Shown: in pieces, positions 23,922 through 32,275 of the stretch
Layout of the letters: each line of letters opens with the position of its first letter
Position numbering within the stretch: position 1 is the first letter of the stretch
Assembly: GCF_008641065.1 (NCBI RefSeq)
Contig: NZ_VTRS01000004.1
Span: forward strand, 1-64,000
Direction of reading: 5' to 3'
From: Rhabdaerophilum calidifontis
GTDB lineage: Bacteria > Pseudomonadota > Alphaproteobacteria > Rhizobiales > Beijerinckiaceae
Length of the DNA: 64,000 nt
The notes under the pieces: generated by a model
What the model saw: only the letters and a program-made list of their open reading frames with translations
Told to the model about the DNA's origin: nothing
The model's database searches: none
Position numbers and translations under genes: made by a program

Positions 23922-25211
23922 TCAGCCGCACTTCTTCAGCTTGGTGTTGTAATTGCCGCATTTCAGGCCGACCCAATCGGATTCGAGATCCTTCGAGCCT
24001 TCGAGATGGTCGGTCCAGGCGTCGCCCGGCACGAGATCCTTGGTCTGCCACACGACATCGAACTGGCCATCGGCGCGCACCTCGCCGATCAGGACCGGCT
24101 TGGTGATGTGGTGGTTCGCCAGCATCTTCGAGACCCCGCCGGTCAGATTCGGCGCCTCGATGCCCGGCAGCGCGTCGATCACCTTGTCGACATCGACCGT
24201 GCCGGCCTTCTCCACGGCCTTCACCCACATGTTGAAGCCGATGTAATGGGCCTCCATCGGATCATTGGTGACAGCCTTGTCGGATTTCTTGAACGCCTTC
24301 CAAGCCTTGATGAAGGCATCGTTCGCGGGGTTCTTGACCGATTGGAAATAGTTCCAGGCCGCGAGATGGCCGACGAGCGGCTTGGTATCGATGCCCGCCA
24401 GTTCCTCCTCGCCGACGGAGAAGGCCACGACCGGAATGTCGGTCGCCTTGACACCCTGATTGCCGAGCTCCTTGTAGAACGGCACGTTGGCATCGCCGTT
24501 AATGGTCGAGACAACGGCAGTCTTCTTGCCGGCAGAGCCGAACTTCTTGATATCGGAAACGATCGTCTGCCAATCGGAATGGCCGAAGGGCGTGTAATTG
24601 ATCATGATATCCTCCTTGGCCACGCCCTTGGCAAGCAGATAGGCCTCGAGGATCTTGTTGGTGGTGCGGGGATAGACGTAGTCGGTGCCGGCCAGAACCC
24701 AGCGCTTCGCCTCACCGCCATCCTTCGACATCAGATAATCCACGGCGGGGATCGCCTGCTGGTTCGGCGCAGCGCCGGTGTAGAACACGTTGCGCTCGCT
24801 CTCCTCGCCCTCATATTGCACCGGGTAGAAAAGGATGTTGTTCAATTCCTTGAACACCGGCAGCACCGATTTGCGGCTGACCGAGGTCCAGCAGCCGAAC
24901 ACGGCCGAGACCTTCTGCTGCGTGATGAGTTCGCGCGCCTTTTCCGCGAAGAGCGGCCAGTTGGAGGCGGGATCGACGACCACCGGTTCGAGCTTGCGGC
25001 CCAGAACGCCGCCCTTAGCGTTCTGCTGCTCGATGAGCATCAGCATCACGTCCTTGAGCGTGGTCTCGGAGATGGCCATGGTGCCGGAGAGCGAATGCAG
25101 GATGCCGATCTTGATCGGGGCGGCCTGCGCGAAACCCGACCGGATCCCGAGGGACATGGCAGCGGCACCGCCGAGAGCGGTTCCCAGCAACGAACGACGA
25201 GTAAGCGACAT
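23922..25211 (-). CDS. urtA: urea-binding protein UrtA
   Basis: 429 residues from the ATG at 25211, with AGGAGG about 10 bases before it; the longer frame upstream crosses the promoter and is rejected. MSLTRRSLLGTALGGAAAMS contains a twin-arginine signal, cleaved near AQA. The mature start APIKIGILHSLSGTMAISET and later LEPVVVDPASNWPLFAEKAR, AVFGCWTSVSRKSVLPVFKE and PVQYEGEESERNVFYTGAAP are near-invariant UrtA blocks. It captures urea (and possibly short amides) in the periplasm. First gene of the operon, behind a sigma-54 promoter, so nitrogen-limited expression is expected. No urease genes are in the window. Confidence 0.96.
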   Translation of the reverse strand: MSLTRRSLLGTALGGAAAMSLGIRSGFAQAAPIKIGILHSLSGTMAISETTLKDVMLMLIEQQNAKGGVLGRKLEPVVVDPASNWPLFAEKARELITQQKVSAVFGCWTSVSRKSVLPVFKELNNILFYPVQYEGEESERNVFYTGAAPNQQAIPAVDYLMSKDGGEAKRWVLAGTDYVYPRTTNKILEAYLLAKGVAKEDIMINYTPFGHSDWQTIVSDIKKFGSAGKKTAVVSTINGDANVPFYKELGNQGVKATDIPVVAFSVGEEELAGIDTKPLVGHLAAWNYFQSVKNPANDAFIKAWKAFKKSDKAVTNDPMEAHYIGFNMWVKAVEKAGTVDVDKVIDALPGIEAPNLTGGVSKMLANHHITKPVLIGEVRADGQFDVVWQTKDLVPGDAWTDHLEGSKDLESDWVGLKCGNYNTKLKKCG

Positions 25212-25254
25212 GTGACTTGCCCCTCCTGTGAGCGTGTTTGACCCGCCAGAGGAC

Positions 25255-25270
25255 AGCAAGCGTTGTGCCA
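25255..25270 (-). promoter_or_regulatory. sigma-54 promoter of urtABCDE
   Basis: The minus strand reads TGGCACAACGCTTGCT, an exact match to the -24/-12 consensus TGGCAC-N5-TTGCW. It is 43 bases before the urtA ATG, giving a leader of about 32 bases. RpoN promoters of this kind need an activator, normally NtrC for urea uptake; I could not find a convincing NtrC site upstream. Confidence 0.85.
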
Positions 25271-25470
25271 GAGAGAGACAGCAGAAATCCCACCCGAACG
25301 CCCGACAAACAGGCATGGGGCGCGAATAATTACCTCATGCGATCAAAAAATAGGCTGTTTTCCACTCTTCTGTGCCCAATTATCCAGCAGGAAGCCGATG
25401 AGGCCGGCCAAAGCGAAAAGAGTGCCGGATGAGGAGAGGGGCAGACGAACGGCGTGCGCGAAGCCGGGAA

Positions 25471-25544
25471 TGGAGCGGGTAGCGGGAATCGAACCCGCGC
25501 GTTCAGCTTGGGAAGCTGACAGGCTACCATTACATCATACCCGC
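25471..25544 (-). tRNA. tRNA-Gly (anticodon CCC)
   Basis: The minus strand folds into a 74-base tRNA with encoded CCA: acceptor GCGGGTA/TACCCGC, anticodon stem TCAGC/GCTGA with loop TTCCCAA (anticodon CCC), and T-arm GCGGG-TTCGATT-CCCGC. It reads GGG glycine codons. No integrase or repeat of its 3' end is seen nearby, so it does not appear to be an occupied attachment site. Confidence 0.95.
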
Positions 25545-25632
25545 GCGATGCCGGACATAGCGCGCCTTGGCCCGCCCTTGCAAGTCCCCCGCCGGCCTCA
25601 CTAGATTGCGCGCGTCGAAACCGGAGGCCGGA

Positions 25633-26445
25633 ATGGAAGTCCTGAAGCGCGTCGTCGAAAGCGAGAAGACCGAGCGGGTCATTCTCGGGCTGATCATCCT
25701 GAATGCGATCACGCTCGGGATGGAGACGAGCGCATCGCTGATGGCCGAGCATGGCGCGACGCTGCATCTGATCGACCGCATCCTGCTCGCGGTCTTCGTC
25801 GTCGAACTTGTCGCGCGCATGGCGGTGCGGCGGCTCGCCTTCTTCCGCGACCCCTGGAGCCTGTTCGACACTGCGGTGGTCGCCATCGCGCTGCTGCCGG
25901 CCACCGGCTCGCTCTCGGTGCTGCGCGCGCTGCGCGTGCTGCGCGTGCTGCGGCTCATCACCGCCCTGCCCTCGCTGAAGCGGGTCGTCGCCGGGCTGAT
26001 CGGCGCGATCCCCGGCATGGGCTCGATCATGCTGCTGATGTCGCTGATCTATTACGTTTTCGCGGTGATGGGCACCAAGCTGTTCGGCGCGGATGCGCCG
26101 GAGCAGTTCGGCTCGCTGGGCCAGACCGCCTACACCCTGTTCCAGGTCATGACCTTCGACGATTGGTCCAACGGCGTGGTCAAGCCGCTGATGGAGAAGC
26201 ACCCTTACGCCATCGGGTATTTCGTGATCTTCATCCTGCTCTCGGCCTTCATGATGCTGAACCTGTTCATCGGCGTCGTGGTCTCGGCGCTCGACGACGA
26301 GAAGGCGGGCGATTCACGACACCTGCTGCACGACCCGGCCGAGACCAGGGCAATCCTTGCGGAATTGCGCGCGATCCGCGTCCGGCTCGACGCTCGGGAG
26401 CCCGCCGGCCAGGACAACGCCGCGCGGGAACGCGTCAATCCCTGA
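25633..26445 (+). CDS. voltage-gated ion channel of NaChBac type with DDWSN filter
   Basis: 270 residues from the ATG at 25633 (GGAGG just upstream). Six membrane segments: S1 from residue 16, S4 with four arginines at every third place (R98, R101, R104, R107) and the pore between S5 (about 130-150) and S6 (195-220). The C-terminus after residue 225 is a short helix as in bacterial sodium channels. The selectivity filter at 174-180 is T-F-D-D-W-S-N, whereas sodium channels have T-L-E-S-W-S. The two aspartates resemble the engineered calcium-selective CavAb filter TLDDWSD, so calcium conduction is possible. It works as a tetramer in the inner membrane. The end overlaps the convergent dcd by 11 bases. 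Confidence 0.88.
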   Translation: MEVLKRVVESEKTERVILGLIILNAITLGMETSASLMAEHGATLHLIDRILLAVFVVELVARMAVRRLAFFRDPWSLFDTAVVAIALLPATGSLSVLRALRVLRVLRLITALPSLKRVVAGLIGAIPGMGSIMLLMSLIYYVFAVMGTKLFGADAPEQFGSLGQTAYTLFQVMTFDDWSNGVVKPLMEKHPYAIGYFVIFILLSAFMMLNLFIGVVVSALDDEKAGDSRHLLHDPAETRAILAELRAIRVRLDAREPAGQDNAARERVNP

Positions 26446-27526
26446 AATGCTTCGAGAGCTTCAGGCCCTGCGCCTGGTAGTTCGAGGCGAGATCGGCGCC
26501 GTAGAGCCGGCGCGGCGGTGCCGCCATCCGCTCGTAGATCAGCCGGCCGACGACCTGCCCGTCGCCGATGATGAAGGGCACGTCGCGCGAGCGGACCTCC
26601 AGCACCGCGCGCGCGCCGGAGCCGCCCGCGGCCGCGTGGCCGAAACCGGGATCGAAGAACCCGGCATAATGGACGCGGAACTCGCCCATCATGGCGTCGA
26701 AGGGCACCATCTCGGCCGCGTGGTCCGGCGGCACATGCACGGCCTCCTTCGAGGCCAGGATATAGAATTCGCCGGGATCGAGCACGAGGTCGCGGCTCGC
26801 CGCGAGATGGATCGGCTCCCAGAATTCCGCGACCGGATAGGCGCCGACGCGATCGACATCGACAAGCCCGGTATGGCGCTTGCCGCGATAACCGACAAGC
26901 CCCGAAGCACCGAAGCCGGCAAGGTCCACCGACAGCGCCACCCCGTCCTGGATCAGCGCGTCGTCGCGGTCGACAAGCCGCGACCGGGCATGCAGCGCGG
27001 CCAGCGCCGCATCGTCGATGCGCGAGACGCCGCGGCGGAACCGGACCTGCGACAGGCGGCTGCCGGTGCGGACGAGCACGGGGAAGGTGCGCGGCGAGAT
27101 CTCGGCGAAAACCGGTCCGGCATAACCCGCAGGAATCGTGTCGAAGGCGGCAGTACCGTCGGCGATCACGCGCGTGAACACGTCGAGCCGGCCAGTCGAA
27201 CTCTTGGGATTGGCGCTGGCAGAGACATCCGGCGGCAGCGCCAGCGATTCCAGCACTTCCGCCACATAGACGCAGCCGGTCTCGAGCACGGCGCCGCCGG
27301 TGAGGTCGATCTCGTGCAGCGACAGCGCCTCGATCCGCCGCGCCACCACCCCGCTCTGGCCCGGCAGGAAACTCGCGCGCATGCGCCAGCAGCGCCGGCC
27401 GAGGCGAAGGTCGAGGCTCGCGGGCTGCACCTGGCCCGGAACAAGCGGCAGCGGCGCGGCGATCGCGCCGGTACCGGCCAGCGCCTCGATCATCGCATCG
27501 GAAAAGATCCCCGCGCCCGCGCTCAC
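26435..27526 (-). CDS. dcd: dCTP deaminase, long two-domain form
   Basis: 363 residues from a GTG at 27526 (GGGAG upstream; an ATG eleven codons later is an alternative). It is about twice the length of E. coli Dcd and matches the alphaproteobacterial 2'-deoxycytidine 5'-triphosphate deaminase with two dUTPase-like folds: VQPASLDLRLGRRCWRMRAS and ASANPKSSTGRLDVFTRVIA in the first, and the second with LASKEAVHVPPDHAAEMVPF and HYAGFFDPGFG, ending GQVVGRLIYERM. It converts dCTP to dUTP for dTMP synthesis. The convergent channel gene overlaps its 3' end. Confidence 0.9.
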   Translation of the reverse strand: MSAGAGIFSDAMIEALAGTGAIAAPLPLVPGQVQPASLDLRLGRRCWRMRASFLPGQSGVVARRIEALSLHEIDLTGGAVLETGCVYVAEVLESLALPPDVSASANPKSSTGRLDVFTRVIADGTAAFDTIPAGYAGPVFAEISPRTFPVLVRTGSRLSQVRFRRGVSRIDDAALAALHARSRLVDRDDALIQDGVALSVDLAGFGASGLVGYRGKRHTGLVDVDRVGAYPVAEFWEPIHLAASRDLVLDPGEFYILASKEAVHVPPDHAAEMVPFDAMMGEFRVHYAGFFDPGFGHAAAGGSGARAVLEVRSRDVPFIIGDGQVVGRLIYERMAAPPRRLYGADLASNYQAQGLKLSKHFRD

Positions 27527-27694
27527 GGCGCCACTCCCTCGCTCATCTCCGTTCGCTAGCCGAGGCGGGCGCCGAGGGCAACGCCGCGGCGGCGTGTTTT
27601 CCCCGGTTTCGCAATCGGGCGCGCCGGCGCATTTGACGCCGGCCGGATCCGCCGCCATCCTGTGCCCGGGGCAGGAAACGGGAGACAGAAGCGC

Positions 27695-28087
27695 ATGTAT
27701 CGCGCCGTCACCGAAGGGATCGAGGTCGTCGTCATGCCGGAATACGCGGCAGAGCGTTCGCGGCCCGATCAGGACGAGTATTTCTGGATCTACACGATCG
27801 AGATCCGCAATCTCTCCGAACTCACCGTGCAGCTCCGCGCACGCCATTGGGAGATCACCGACGGGCTCGGGCAGGTGAGCCATGTGCGCGGGCTCGGGGT
27901 CGTCGGCGAGCAGCCGGTGATCCGGCCCGGCGAACGCTATCGCTACGCCTCCGGCTGCCCGCTCAGGACCGGAACCGGCATCATGGTCGGCACCTACGAG
28001 ATGGTGGCAGCGGACGGACGCCGCTTCGAGGTCTCGATCCCGGCCTTCTCGCTCGACGCACCGTTCGAGCCGCGCAGCGTCAATTGA
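27695..28087 (+). CDS. apaG: ApaG protein
   Basis: 130 residues from the ATG at 27695 with GGGAGA about 9 bases before. The whole protein is one ApaG fold: EYFWIYTIEIRNLSELTVQL, RARHWEITDGLGQVSHVRG, VVGEQPVIRPGERYRYASG and GIMVGTYEMVAADGRRFEV. ApaG is a small beta-sandwich protein, in bacteria of uncertain role though often linked to dinucleotide tetraphosphate metabolism. It stands alone here, divergent from dcd and convergent with hslO. Confidence 0.93.
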   Translation: MYRAVTEGIEVVVMPEYAAERSRPDQDEYFWIYTIEIRNLSELTVQLRARHWEITDGLGQVSHVRGLGVVGEQPVIRPGERYRYASGCPLRTGTGIMVGTYEMVAADGRRFEVSIPAFSLDAPFEPRSVN

Positions 28088-28103
28088 GGCCGGCGCCGCG
28101 GCT

Positions 28104-29051
28104 TCAGAGGCCGATCCGGTATTGACGGCCGCAGAATTCGCATGTGACGCCGATCATCCCGTCGGTCTCGCGCATGGCGGCGAGATCGGCCTCCGGAAAG
28201 CTCGCGAGCGTCTCGCGGATGCGGGCCTCGGAGCAGCGGCATTCGTCGCGCAGCGCGACGGGGTCGAAGACCCGCACGCCGCGCTCGTTGAAGAGCCGGA
28301 TCAGCAGCCGGTCGAGCCCCAGGGCGGGATCGACAAGCTCGATATCCTCGGTGGTCTCCACGAGCGCGCGGGCCTCCACCCAGGCATCGTCCTCGGCGAC
28401 GACATGGCGGATCATGCCTTCCGGCGCGTCGCCGGGGTCGAAATCCGCCTGACGCATCCGCTCGGGCGCGGCGGGCAGGAACTGCGCCATGACGCCGCCG
28501 ACGCGCCAGCGCCGGGCGCCGCCGGCAAGCTGCTGCTCGGCGACGGCGACGCGCAGGGCGGTGGGGATCTGCTCGGATTGCCGGAAATATTGCAGCGCCG
28601 CCGCCTCGATTCCCTGCCCCTCCAGCGCGACGATGCCCTGATAGCGCGTCCGCAGCGCGCCCTGTTCGATGGTGAAGCCGAGATGGCCGCTGCCGAGCAG
28701 GGCCGGCGCCGCAGCCCCCGCCCCCAGGGCCGCGACACCCGCGGCATCGAAGCGCGCATAGGCCCGCAGCGCGGACGGGGTCGCGAAATCGACGACCAGC
28801 ATCGCCACCGGCCCGTCGGAGCGCGTCTGAAGCTGGAAGCGGCCGTCGAATTTCAGCGACGACCCCATCAGCGCGGTGACGGCGATCGCCTCGGCGAGCA
28901 GCCGCTCGACTGCCGGCGGATAGCAATGGCGGGCAAGGATTTTGTCGAGCACGCGCCCGAGGCGAATGGCCCGGCCGCGGGTATCGAGCGGCGCGACGTG
29001 AAACGGCAGGACGATGTCGTCCGCGCCGAGCGGGAGCGGTTCGCCCGCCAT
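28104..29051 (-). CDS. hslO: Hsp33 redox-regulated chaperone
   Basis: 315 residues from the ATG at 29051, one base after the argF stop (ATGs at 29072 and 29102 are in frame but overlap argF). The N-terminal domain has FHVAPLDTRGRAIRLGRVLD and the conserved GSGHLGFTIEQG region. The C-terminal zinc switch is complete: Cys271-x-Cys273 and Cys304-x2-Cys307 (CRC and CEFC). In reducing conditions the four cysteines hold zinc; oxidative stress releases it and activates the holdase in the cytoplasm. It seems to be the end of an argD-argF-hslO transcript. Confidence 0.93.
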   Translation of the reverse strand: MAGEPLPLGADDIVLPFHVAPLDTRGRAIRLGRVLDKILARHCYPPAVERLLAEAIAVTALMGSSLKFDGRFQLQTRSDGPVAMLVVDFATPSALRAYARFDAAGVAALGAGAAAPALLGSGHLGFTIEQGALRTRYQGIVALEGQGIEAAALQYFRQSEQIPTALRVAVAEQQLAGGARRWRVGGVMAQFLPAAPERMRQADFDPGDAPEGMIRHVVAEDDAWVEARALVETTEDIELVDPALGLDRLLIRLFNERGVRVFDPVALRDECRCSEARIRETLASFPEADLAAMRETDGMIGVTCEFCGRQYRIGL

Positions 29052-29052
29052 T

Positions 29053-30033
29053 TCAGGCGATGGTCTGGCCATAGGCCCAGGCAAGGATCGCCTTCTGCGC
29101 ATGCAGACGGTTCTCGGCCTCGTCGAACACCACCGATTGCGGCCCGTCGAGCACCTCGTCCGTCACTTCCTCGCCGCGCTTGGCAGGCAGGCAATGCATG
29201 AAGATCGCCTGCGGCCCCGCCGCCGCCATCAGCGCAGCATTGACCTGATAGGGCTTCAGCAGGTTGTGGCGGCGGGCACCGTCCTTGTCGCCCATGGAAA
29301 CCCAGGCATCGGCGATGACGCAATCCGTGCCGGCGACTGCGGCCTGCGGGTCGCGCATCAGCTGGAGATCGGCCTTGTTTGCGCGCGCCCATTCGACGAG
29401 TTCCGGGCGCGGCTGGAGTTCCTCCGGCGTCGCGACGCGGATGGTGAAGCCGAGCCTCGCCGAGGCCTCGATCCAGGACCGCAGAACATTGTTGGAATCG
29501 CCGACCCAGGACACGGTGCGGCCGGAGATTGCGCCCTTGCGTTCCTCGAAGGTCAGCAGGTCGGCCATCACCTGGCAGGGATGCGAGGTCTTGGTCAGGC
29601 CGTTGAGCACCGGCACGGTGGCGTGCCGGGCAAGCTCGATCAATTGCCGGTGATCGAGGATGCGGATCATGATGCCGTCGACATAGCGCGAGAGCACCCG
29701 CGCCGTGTCCGCGATCGATTCCCGTTCGCCGAGTTCGATCTCCTTGCCGGTGACCATCACGGATTCGCCGCCGAGTTCACGGATCGCCATGTCGAAGGAC
29801 AGGCGCGTGCGCAGCGAAGGCTGCTCGAAGATCATCGCGATCGACCTGCCGGCGAGGATCCGGTCGCTCGCGAGCGGCGCGCGGCGGCGCGCCTTGATGC
29901 GGCGCGCCCCGTCGAGGATGTGGCGGATCTCGCCCGGCGCGAGATCGCCGAGATCGAGGAAATGCCGGCGCTCGCCGGGGAGGGAGATGGGCTTCGTCAT
30001 CTGTCGGGCCGATCGTTCTTCCTGGGGGCTCAT
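29053..30033 (-). CDS. argF: ornithine carbamoyltransferase
   Basis: 326 residues from an ATG overlapping the argD stop by four bases; an inner ATG at 30000 would give a product closer to most family members. Carbamoyl-phosphate site [11 protein letters not shown] (serine form of STRTR), then [15 protein letters not shown], the ornithine-binding [20 protein letters not shown] and SWVGDSNNV, and [12 protein letters not shown]. It joins carbamoyl phosphate and ornithine to citrulline in arginine synthesis. Coupled to argD upstream and hslO downstream. Confidence 0.94.
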   Translation of the reverse strand: MSPQEERSARQMTKPISLPGERRHFLDLGDLAPGEIRHILDGARRIKARRRAPLASDRILAGRSIAMIFEQPSLRTRLSFDMAIRELGGESVMVTGKEIELGERESIADTARVLSRYVDGIMIRILDHRQLIELARHATVPVLNGLTKTSHPCQVMADLLTFEERKGAISGRTVSWVGDSNNVLRSWIEASARLGFTIRVATPEELQPRPELVEWARANKADLQLMRDPQAAVAGTDCVIADAWVSMGDKDGARRHNLLKPYQVNAALMAAAGPQAIFMHCLPAKRGEEVTDEVLDGPQSVVFDEAENRLHAQKAILAWAYGQTIA

Positions 30034-31280
30034 GCCGTCTTGCGCGCAGCGGGCGCCAGCGCCGTGCAGGCCGCGTCGAGCCGCGCATAGGCTTCGCGGA
30101 TCTCGGCATCGCCGATATTGAGCGGCGGCAGCAGACGGACGACATTATCGCCGGCCGCAACCGTGAGGATGCCGGCCTCGCGGCCGGCGGCGACGAGATC
30201 GGTGTTCGCAACCCGCGTCCGGATGCCGACGAGCAGGCCCTCGCCGCGGATCTCCTCGATGACGTCGGGGTGGCGGTCCTTCAGCTCGGCAAGGCGCTGG
30301 CGCAGATCGCGCGCCGTCGCCCGGACCTGTTCGAGAAAGGCCGGCTCGGCGACGATATCGAGCACCGCGTTGCCGACCGCCATCGCCAGCGGGTTGCCGC
30401 CATAGGTCGAGCCATGGGTGCCGATCGTCATGCCCTTCGCCGCCGCCTCGGAGGCGAGGCAGGCCCCCATCGGGAAGCCGCCGCCGATCCCCTTGGCCAC
30501 GGCCATGATATCCGGCACGATCCCCGCCCATTCATACGCGAAGAGCTTGCCCGTGCGGCCGACGCCGCATTGCACCTCGTCGAGGACCAGCAGCAGGCCG
30601 TGCGCATCGCAGAGTTCGCGCAGCGCGCGCAGGAAGCCGGGCGGCGCGGCGCGCATCCCGCCCTCGCCCTGCACCGGCTCGATCAGGATCGCGCCGGTCT
30701 CCGGGCCGATCGCGGCCTTGACCGCGTCGAGATCGCCGAAGGGAACCTGGTCGAAACCCGGCATGGCGGGCCCGAACCCCTCAAGATATTTCTTCTGCCC
30801 ACCGGCGGCGATCGTCGCCAGCGTGCGGCCATGGAAGGCGCCCTCGAAGGTGATGATCCGGAACCGCTCCGGCTGGCCATTGGCGGAATGGTATTTCCGC
30901 GCGGTCTTGATCGCGCATTCCAGCGCCTCGGCGCCGGAATTCGTGAAGAACACCCGGTCCGCGAAGGTCAGCTCGCAAAGCCGGCGCGCAAGCCGCTCGC
31001 CACCGGAAATCGTGTAGAGATTCGAGACATGCCAGAGCTTCTGCGCCTGATCGGTCAGCGCCTTGACGAGATGCGGATGCGCATGCCCGAGCACGTTGAC
31101 GGCGATGCCACCCGCGAAATCGAGGAACCGGCGCCCGTCCTCGGTGTAGAGCCAGGCGCCCTCGCCGCGCTCGAAGGCGAAATCGGTGCGGGCATAGGTC
31201 GGCATCATCGCGCTTTCCGCCGCCGGACGACGCATGCGCACGGGAGAAGAAGCGGTTTCGCCTTCCGTCATCGTGCCCAT
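30030..31280 (-). CDS. argD: acetylornithine aminotransferase
   Basis: 416 residues from the ATG at 31280, which has GGAGG six bases upstream; three ATGs stand in a row there and an inner start at MPTYART is also possible. Fold type I PLP enzyme: [60 protein letters not shown], the PLP lysine in [13 protein letters not shown] and [16 protein letters not shown]. It transaminates N-acetylglutamate semialdehyde and often succinyl-DAP precursors, so it may serve lysine as well as arginine synthesis. A terminator-like hairpin lies in its leader. Confidence 0.94.
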   Translation of the reverse strand: MGTMTEGETASSPVRMRRPAAESAMMPTYARTDFAFERGEGAWLYTEDGRRFLDFAGGIAVNVLGHAHPHLVKALTDQAQKLWHVSNLYTISGGERLARRLCELTFADRVFFTNSGAEALECAIKTARKYHSANGQPERFRIITFEGAFHGRTLATIAAGGQKKYLEGFGPAMPGFDQVPFGDLDAVKAAIGPETGAILIEPVQGEGGMRAAPPGFLRALRELCDAHGLLLVLDEVQCGVGRTGKLFAYEWAGIVPDIMAVAKGIGGGFPMGACLASEAAAKGMTIGTHGSTYGGNPLAMAVGNAVLDIVAEPAFLEQVRATARDLRQRLAELKDRHPDVIEEIRGEGLLVGIRTRVANTDLVAAGREAGILTVAAGDNVVRLLPPLNIGDAEIREAYARLDAACTALAPAARKTA

Positions 31281-31383
31281 CATCATCCTCCATGGTCGGA
31301 AAACAGCCGGAAACCGGCGATCCGGGGCCGGCCGGGCCGCGCGGAGCGGCGGGCGGAGCGCCCCTCCCGATGCCTTCGCCGGC

Positions 31384-31412
31384 AAAAAAGAACGCCGCCC
31401 GAACCGGGCGGC
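31384..31412 (-). terminator. terminator-like hairpin in the argD leader
   Basis: On the minus strand GCCGCCCG, three bases, CGGGCGGC is followed by GTTCTTTTTT. It lies about 104 bases before the argD start, and no minus-strand gene ends here because gcrA runs the other way. It is therefore either an attenuator of the arg transcript or the end of a short RNA begun upstream. A T-rich stretch on the other side gives weaker termination for plus-strand transcripts. Confidence 0.6.
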
Positions 31413-31483
31413 AATTTCGTTTTTCTTCCCGCATGGCGATCAAAAAGTCAATATTCCGCACCCTTGCCACAGTTCGCGCCGAT

Positions 31484-31708
31484 GAATCCTCCGTGCGGAC
31501 TTGTCCGATTAAACGCTGTTGAAAAGACCCGGTGTGGCAAACGGGACTCTCAACCTCGGCGAGGGGATCGGATAGGTTTTTGGACAGAGGCAAGGCGTCG
31601 CTGCCGCGCGCGGCTGGCGCAGAGGACCTTCCGGGTTTCGTATCTCTCCGACCGGGCATCCGGATTCACCCGCGGCGTTTTCGCGGGATCGGCGAGGGAT
31701 TCTGAATC
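31484..31708. promoter_or_regulatory. cluster of five GANTC sites before gcrA
   Basis: GANTC sites stand at 31484, 31545, 31663, 31698 and 31704; the last two form the palindrome GGATTC-T-GAATCC ending about 32 bases before the gcrA start. CcrM methylates GANTC in alphaproteobacteria, and GcrA acts at promoters carrying this mark, so methylation control of gcrA itself is plausible. Confidence 0.5.
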
Positions 31709-31739
31709 CGGCCGGGCGGAAGAGGTCAGGGAGATGGTC

Positions 31740-32222
31740 ATGTCGTGGGACGACAATCGCATCGAGCTTCTGAAAAAGCTCTGGAGCGAGGGGTTGAGCG
31801 CCAGCCAGATCGCCGGCGAGCTTGGCGGCGTGACCCGCAACGCGGTGATCGGCAAGGTTCACCGGCTCGGCCTTTCCGGACGCGCCAAGGCCAAGCCGGC
31901 GGCCATCGCCCGCCCACGCAAGCTCGTCAAGGCGCCCCAGCGCACCACCACGATCGCGGTGCGCGGCAACCTGGCCGTCGTCGTCGATGCCGAAATCGAG
32001 CCGGAGACCCAGCCGCAGATGCGGACGAATGTCGTGATCCCGATCGCGCGGCGCATCTCGATCATGGAATTGCGCGAGGGGCTCTGCCGCTGGCCGATCG
32101 GCGACCCGCTCCAGGGCGATTTCGCCTATTGCGGCGCGGATTGCGGCCCCGGCAAGACCTATTGCGAGGGTCATGCCCGCATCGCCTACCAGCCGCAGAA
32201 TGATCGCCGCCGGCAGGGCTGA
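31740..32222 (+). CDS. gcrA: GcrA cell-cycle regulator
   Basis: 160 residues from the ATG at 31740, six bases after GGGAG (another ATG two codons upstream). The N-terminal MSWDDNRIELLKKLWSEGLS, followed by ASQIAGELGGVTRNAVIGKV, is the DNA-binding helix-turn-helix of GcrA. After a basic Ala/Pro/Lys linker (about 50-70), the C-terminal ELREGLCRWPIGDPLQGDFA with FAYCGADC and the YCEGHARIAY end is the sigma-70-contacting domain; its cysteines are conserved. GcrA joins the sigma-70 holoenzyme and activates promoters with methylated GANTC sites, setting S-phase gene expression. Single-gene unit. Confidence 0.95.
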   Translation: MSWDDNRIELLKKLWSEGLSASQIAGELGGVTRNAVIGKVHRLGLSGRAKAKPAAIARPRKLVKAPQRTTTIAVRGNLAVVVDAEIEPETQPQMRTNVVIPIARRISIMELREGLCRWPIGDPLQGDFAYCGADCGPGKTYCEGHARIAYQPQNDRRRQG

Positions 32223-32275
32223 ATGCCGCGACAGGGGCGCCCGCGCGGCGTGTCACGCCCTATATCGCCCAGCGA

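Larger units (their letters stand above)
31281..31739. other. 459-bp divergent argD-gcrA intergenic region
   Basis: It contains the argD leader with a terminator-like hairpin near 31384-31412 and, towards gcrA, five GANTC sites. I see no credible small protein gene; the frames that cross it are shadows. Confidence 0.6.

Noticed and set aside
25360-25385. GCAC-N6-GTG as an NtrC site upstream of urtA
   Set aside because: The spacing is one base short of the TGCAC-N7-GTGCA consensus and the flanks do not match.
25471-25544. tRNA-Gly as an integration site of a mobile element
   Set aside because: No integrase, no repeated tRNA 3' end and only housekeeping genes on both sides.
31380-31434. Possible arginine-rich leader peptide ([12 protein letters not shown]...) over the argD leader hairpin
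   Set aside because: The frame has no stop before the hairpin and runs on into argD out of frame, unlike a true attenuator leader peptide.
30270-32222. 650-codon plus-strand frame ending in gcrA
   Set aside because: All but the last 160 codons are antisense to argD or intergenic; gcrA has its own start and ribosome site.
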